DNA of 6,148 nt from Gammaproteobacteria bacterium (lineage in GTDB: Bacteria; Pseudomonadota; Gammaproteobacteria; GRL18). Below, in pieces: positions 3,518 to 6,148 of this stretch (its first letter is position 1; each line of letters opens with the position of its first letter). The stretch is taken from positions 1 through 6,148 of the forward strand of contig DAOVUK010000218.1 in the NCBI GenBank assembly GCA_030632625.1. The letters run 5' to 3'. Made by a program: the position numbers and the translations under genes. The notes beneath the pieces were generated by a model. The model ran no database searches. It was not told the origin of the DNA and worked only from the letters and a program-made list of their open reading frames with translations.

Positions 3518-6148
3518 ATGAATCAAATAATGAGTGAAACAATTCCTTTTGTCTTGCAGCAGCACCAGAAAAGCACTCTTGAAAAATTTCTGCAGATTAT
3601 TGACGGCACTAAGCTGGCAGTTATTGCTGAGCAGTCTGATAAGATACACCTGCAGCAGTGGCTCAAAGTAATGCTTTGCAGTGATTTTGCGACTCGTCAG
3701 TTCGGCCGGCATAAAGAGGCTATTGCTGAACAATGGCTGGCAGGTGACTTTGCCAGAGCGATGCAGAAAAATGAAATGGCTGAAAAGCTTGCTGTTTGCT
3801 TACATTGTGTCGAAACAGAGTCTCAATTGCTTCAGGAATTGCGCAATTTCCGCAATCAGCAAATGCTGCGTATCTGCTATCGTGACATCAATGGACTAGC
3901 TGATTTAAGTGAAGTACTGACTGAGCTGACAGAATTAGCCAATTGTACTATCAGACAAGCTCTGCAATGGCTGGACAAAGCCCAGAAAAAAGAATTCGGC
4001 ACGGTTCTGGACAGTCAGGGGAAGCCGATGCCTCTCATTATTATTGGTATGGGAAAACTGGGTGCATATGAACTTAACTTTTCATCGGATGTGGATCTGG
4101 TTTTTGCTTTTGCAGAACATGGAGAAACCGTTAACGGCCCGCGAAGCATCAGCCATAATGAATATTTTATAAAGCTGGGTCAGAGACTCATTAAGGCACT
4201 GGATCAAAAAACTACGGATGGTTTTGTGTTTCGGGTTGATATGCGCCTGCGTCCTTTTGGTCAAAGCGGGCCGTTGGTGGTGACCTATAATGCTCTGGAA
4301 GAATATTATGCCAGGCATGGTCGGGAATGGGAGCGCTATGCGCTGATCAAAGCCAGAGTTATTACCGGCAGTGACGCTGATAAGGAAACTCTGCGTGCGC
4401 TGCTCGTGCCTTTTGTTTATCGGCGTTATATTGATTTTGGCGTGTTTGAATCTCTGCGCGAGATGAAGGCCATGATTGCTCGTGAAGTGAAGCAAAAGAA
4501 AAAAGAACATAATGTTAAACTGGGTGCCGGAGGGATCAGAGAAATTGAGTTTCTGGCACAGGCTTTTCAATTACTTCGGGGTGGGCGAGATCCTCAGTTG
4601 CGGGAAAGGCAGGTGCAAAAAGTTTTAGTTATCCTTGGTAAACAGTCGATTTTGCCACAAGATGTGGTCACTGAGTTATTACGTAGTTATGACTTTTTAC
4701 GCAGAACAGAACATCGTATCCAGCAGATTGATGATCAGCAAACTCATAATCTTCCGGACAATGACTTCCCCCGAGCTCGAATTGCCTATGGCATGGGCTA
4801 TGAAAACTGGGAAACTTTTGCGGTAGAATTAAAGTCAGTCAGAAAGTATGTTCATGACCATTTTCAGCAATTGTTTCAGGAGCCTCAGGCTGAAGGTGAT
4901 GATAATACCGACAGCATTGCTTATAAGAATGTTCAGGGGATCTGGCAGGCGAGCGTGAGTGAGGAACACGCGGCTGATATTTTATCTGAACTGGGCTATC
5001 AGGACGGCATGACTATTGTTCGCTTGCTGGCCAGTTTCAGGGATTCTCATCACTATCGTAAGATGTCCAGAGAAGGCAGTGAGCGTCTGGACAAACTGAT
5101 GCCGCTGGTGTTAAAAGCAGTGGCTCTGGCTGCAGACAGCGAAACGACCTTTAAACGCATCATGGATGTGCTTGAAAGTGTGTGTCGTCGTTCAGTCTAT
5201 CTGGTGCTGCTGATTGAAAATCCGCAGGGACTTTCCCAGCTGGTGAAACTCTGTGCCGCCAGTTCATGGATCTCCCGTCTGCTTAGTCGTTACCCCGCTT
5301 TGTTCGATGAACTTCTGGATGCCAGAGCCTTATACGCGCCGCTGAAAAAGGCACAGTTGTTTCAGGAGCTGGAGGAAAAATTCAGCACTATTGCCATAGA
5401 TGATCTGGAACAGCGGATGGAGCTGTTACGCCAGTTTAAACAAAGCCAGACTCTCAGAGTTGCTGCGGCAGATGTTGCCGGAATAATACCTGTAGAGAAA
5501 GTGAGTGATTACTTAACCTGGATTGCTGAAGTCATTATAGAATTTGTTTTGCAGACTGCATGGCATGATCTGGTCTCTCGCTATGGTCAGCCGCAGTGCT
5601 CAGTTGTTAATAATGATCAGGATGAAGCTCAGACTCGCTGTGATAACAGTAAGGATATAAGCTCGGGCACAGGTTTTGGGCTATTAGGTTTTGGTAAAAT
5701 GGGCGGTATTGAATTAGGTTATAGTTCCGATCTGGATATGGTGTTTATTTTTTCCAATGACTTTAATGGTGCAGCAACGGATGCCAGTGGTATTCACAAT
5801 GGCAAGTCGATAGATAATTTACAATTTTATTCTAAGCTTTCATTGCGTATTATGCATATATTACAAACCCAGACACACTCAGGTATTTTATATGAAGCTG
5901 ACATGCGCCTTAGACCCAATGGTCATTCGGGCTTAATTATCAGCAACCTCAGGGCATTTAGAGAATATCAACTGGAAAAAGCCTGGACCTGGGAGCATCA
6001 GGCCCTTGTTCGAGCCCGGTTCATTGCCGGTGATAAACAGTTAATCGCTGATTATGACGCTGTTCGCCGGGAAGTTTTGGGACAGCCCAGGGAAACTGAC
6101 CTTCTAAAAAAAGAAGTGTGTGCTATGCGTGCAAAAATGCGTCTGGCA
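3518..6148 (+). CDS. glnE: Glutamine synthetase adenylyltransferase/deadenylylase, partial
   Basis: GlnE attaches AMP to glutamine synthetase and removes it, under control of PII (GlnB) and glutamine. The frame is open for 877 codons to the window edge with no stop or frameshift; family members have about 950-980 residues, so roughly 70-100 C-terminal residues lie outside. The N-terminal adenylyl-removing domain shows GMGKLG at 177-182 and SSDVDL at 189-194 (metal-binding D191, D193), VDMRLRPFG with D241, and GGIREIEF at 338-345. The C-terminal adenylylating domain repeats the pattern: GFGKMGGIELG from 724, SSDLD with D738 and D740, and ADMRLRPNG with D795. Both active sites appear complete. 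The ATG at 3518 is chosen; a GTG at 3515 and an ATG at 3530 are alternatives, and none has a strong ribosome binding site. It is divergent from apaH. Confidence 0.97.
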   Translation, partial: MNQIMSETIPFVLQQHQKSTLEKFLQIIDGTKLAVIAEQSDKIHLQQWLKVMLCSDFATRQFGRHKEAIAEQWLAGDFARAMQKNEMAEKLAVCLHCVETESQLLQELRNFRNQQMLRICYRDINGLADLSEVLTELTELANCTIRQALQWLDKAQKKEFGTVLDSQGKPMPLIIIGMGKLGAYELNFSSDVDLVFAFAEHGETVNGPRSISHNEYFIKLGQRLIKALDQKTTDGFVFRVDMRLRPFGQSGPLVVTYNALEEYYARHGREWERYALIKARVITGSDADKETLRALLVPFVYRRYIDFGVFESLREMKAMIAREVKQKKKEHNVKLGAGGIREIEFLAQAFQLLRGGRDPQLRERQVQKVLVILGKQSILPQDVVTELLRSYDFLRRTEHRIQQIDDQQTHNLPDNDFPRARIAYGMGYENWETFAVELKSVRKYVHDHFQQLFQEPQAEGDDNTDSIAYKNVQGIWQASVSEEHAADILSELGYQDGMTIVRLLASFRDSHHYRKMSREGSERLDKLMPLVLKAVALAADSETTFKRIMDVLESVCRRSVYLVLLIENPQGLSQLVKLCAASSWISRLLSRYPALFDELLDARALYAPLKKAQLFQELEEKFSTIAIDDLEQRMELLRQFKQSQTLRVAAADVAGIIPVEKVSDYLTWIAEVIIEFVLQTAWHDLVSRYGQPQCSVVNNDQDEAQTRCDNSKDISSGTGFGLLGFGKMGGIELGYSSDLDMVFIFSNDFNGAATDASGIHNGKSIDNLQFYSKLSLRIMHILQTQTHSGILYEADMRLRPNGHSGLIISNLRAFREYQLEKAWTWEHQALVRARFIAGDKQLIADYDAVRREVLGQPRETDLLKKEVCAMRAKMRLA

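Noticed and set aside
3310..3537. 75-codon plus-strand frame
   Set aside because: It is produced by hairpin repeat copy 2 (translated MDVILKRSMDGLERP segment), and overlaps the glnE start out of frame. Such repeat-derived frames are often mis-annotated as hypothetical proteins.
4082..4570. 162-codon minus-strand frame
   Set aside because: It lies wholly inside glnE on the opposite strand, over the conserved adenylyl-removing domain; a shadow of the real gene.

Overview
The window looks like chromosomal DNA from a gammaproteobacterium of moderate to low GC. The evidence is an ApaH and a GlnE of clearly gammaproteobacterial type, plus a 'CATCCATG'-core hairpin repeat of a kind I associate with gammaproteobacterial intergenic DNA. 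I cannot name the genus.

Layout. Bases 1-249 hold no gene I can support, apart from a possible C-terminal tail of an upstream gene. Bases 250-1110 (minus) encode a ten-helix EamA/DMT-family inner-membrane transporter. Bases 1111-1657 are a small scrapyard of mobile DNA. The plus strand carries the 3' end of a group II intron, with domains V and VI and their secondary structure legible, possibly as a miniature ORF-less intron starting near 1143. Directly after it, on the minus strand, is a 38-codon remnant that looks like a deletion scar of a MazEF-like toxin-antitoxin pair and still has a strong promoter with an overlapping perfect palindrome. Bases 1658-1885 (minus) encode an unrecognised 75-residue protein with two predicted membrane helices. 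Bases 1991-2824 (minus) encode ApaH, the symmetrical Ap4A hydrolase, with a GTG start. Bases 2825-3517 are a 693-base divergent intergenic region holding two long hairpin repeats of one family in opposite orientation. From 3518 to the right edge (plus) runs glnE, encoding the bifunctional glutamine synthetase adenylyltransferase/adenylyl-removing enzyme; 877 codons are present and the C-terminus is cut off by the window.

How the parts relate. ApaH (dinucleotide alarmone clearance) and GlnE (nitrogen control of glutamine synthetase) are housekeeping genes read outward from a shared intergenic region. They need not be functionally linked. The two most interesting signals are non-coding. First, the paired repeats at 3057-3160 and 3315-3419 differ in sequence in their arms and inner hairpins, yet each copy keeps internal complementarity, so structure rather than sequence seems to be conserved. 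Second, the 1143-1542 segment combines a group II intron derivative with a toxin-antitoxin deletion scar whose promoter/operator survived.
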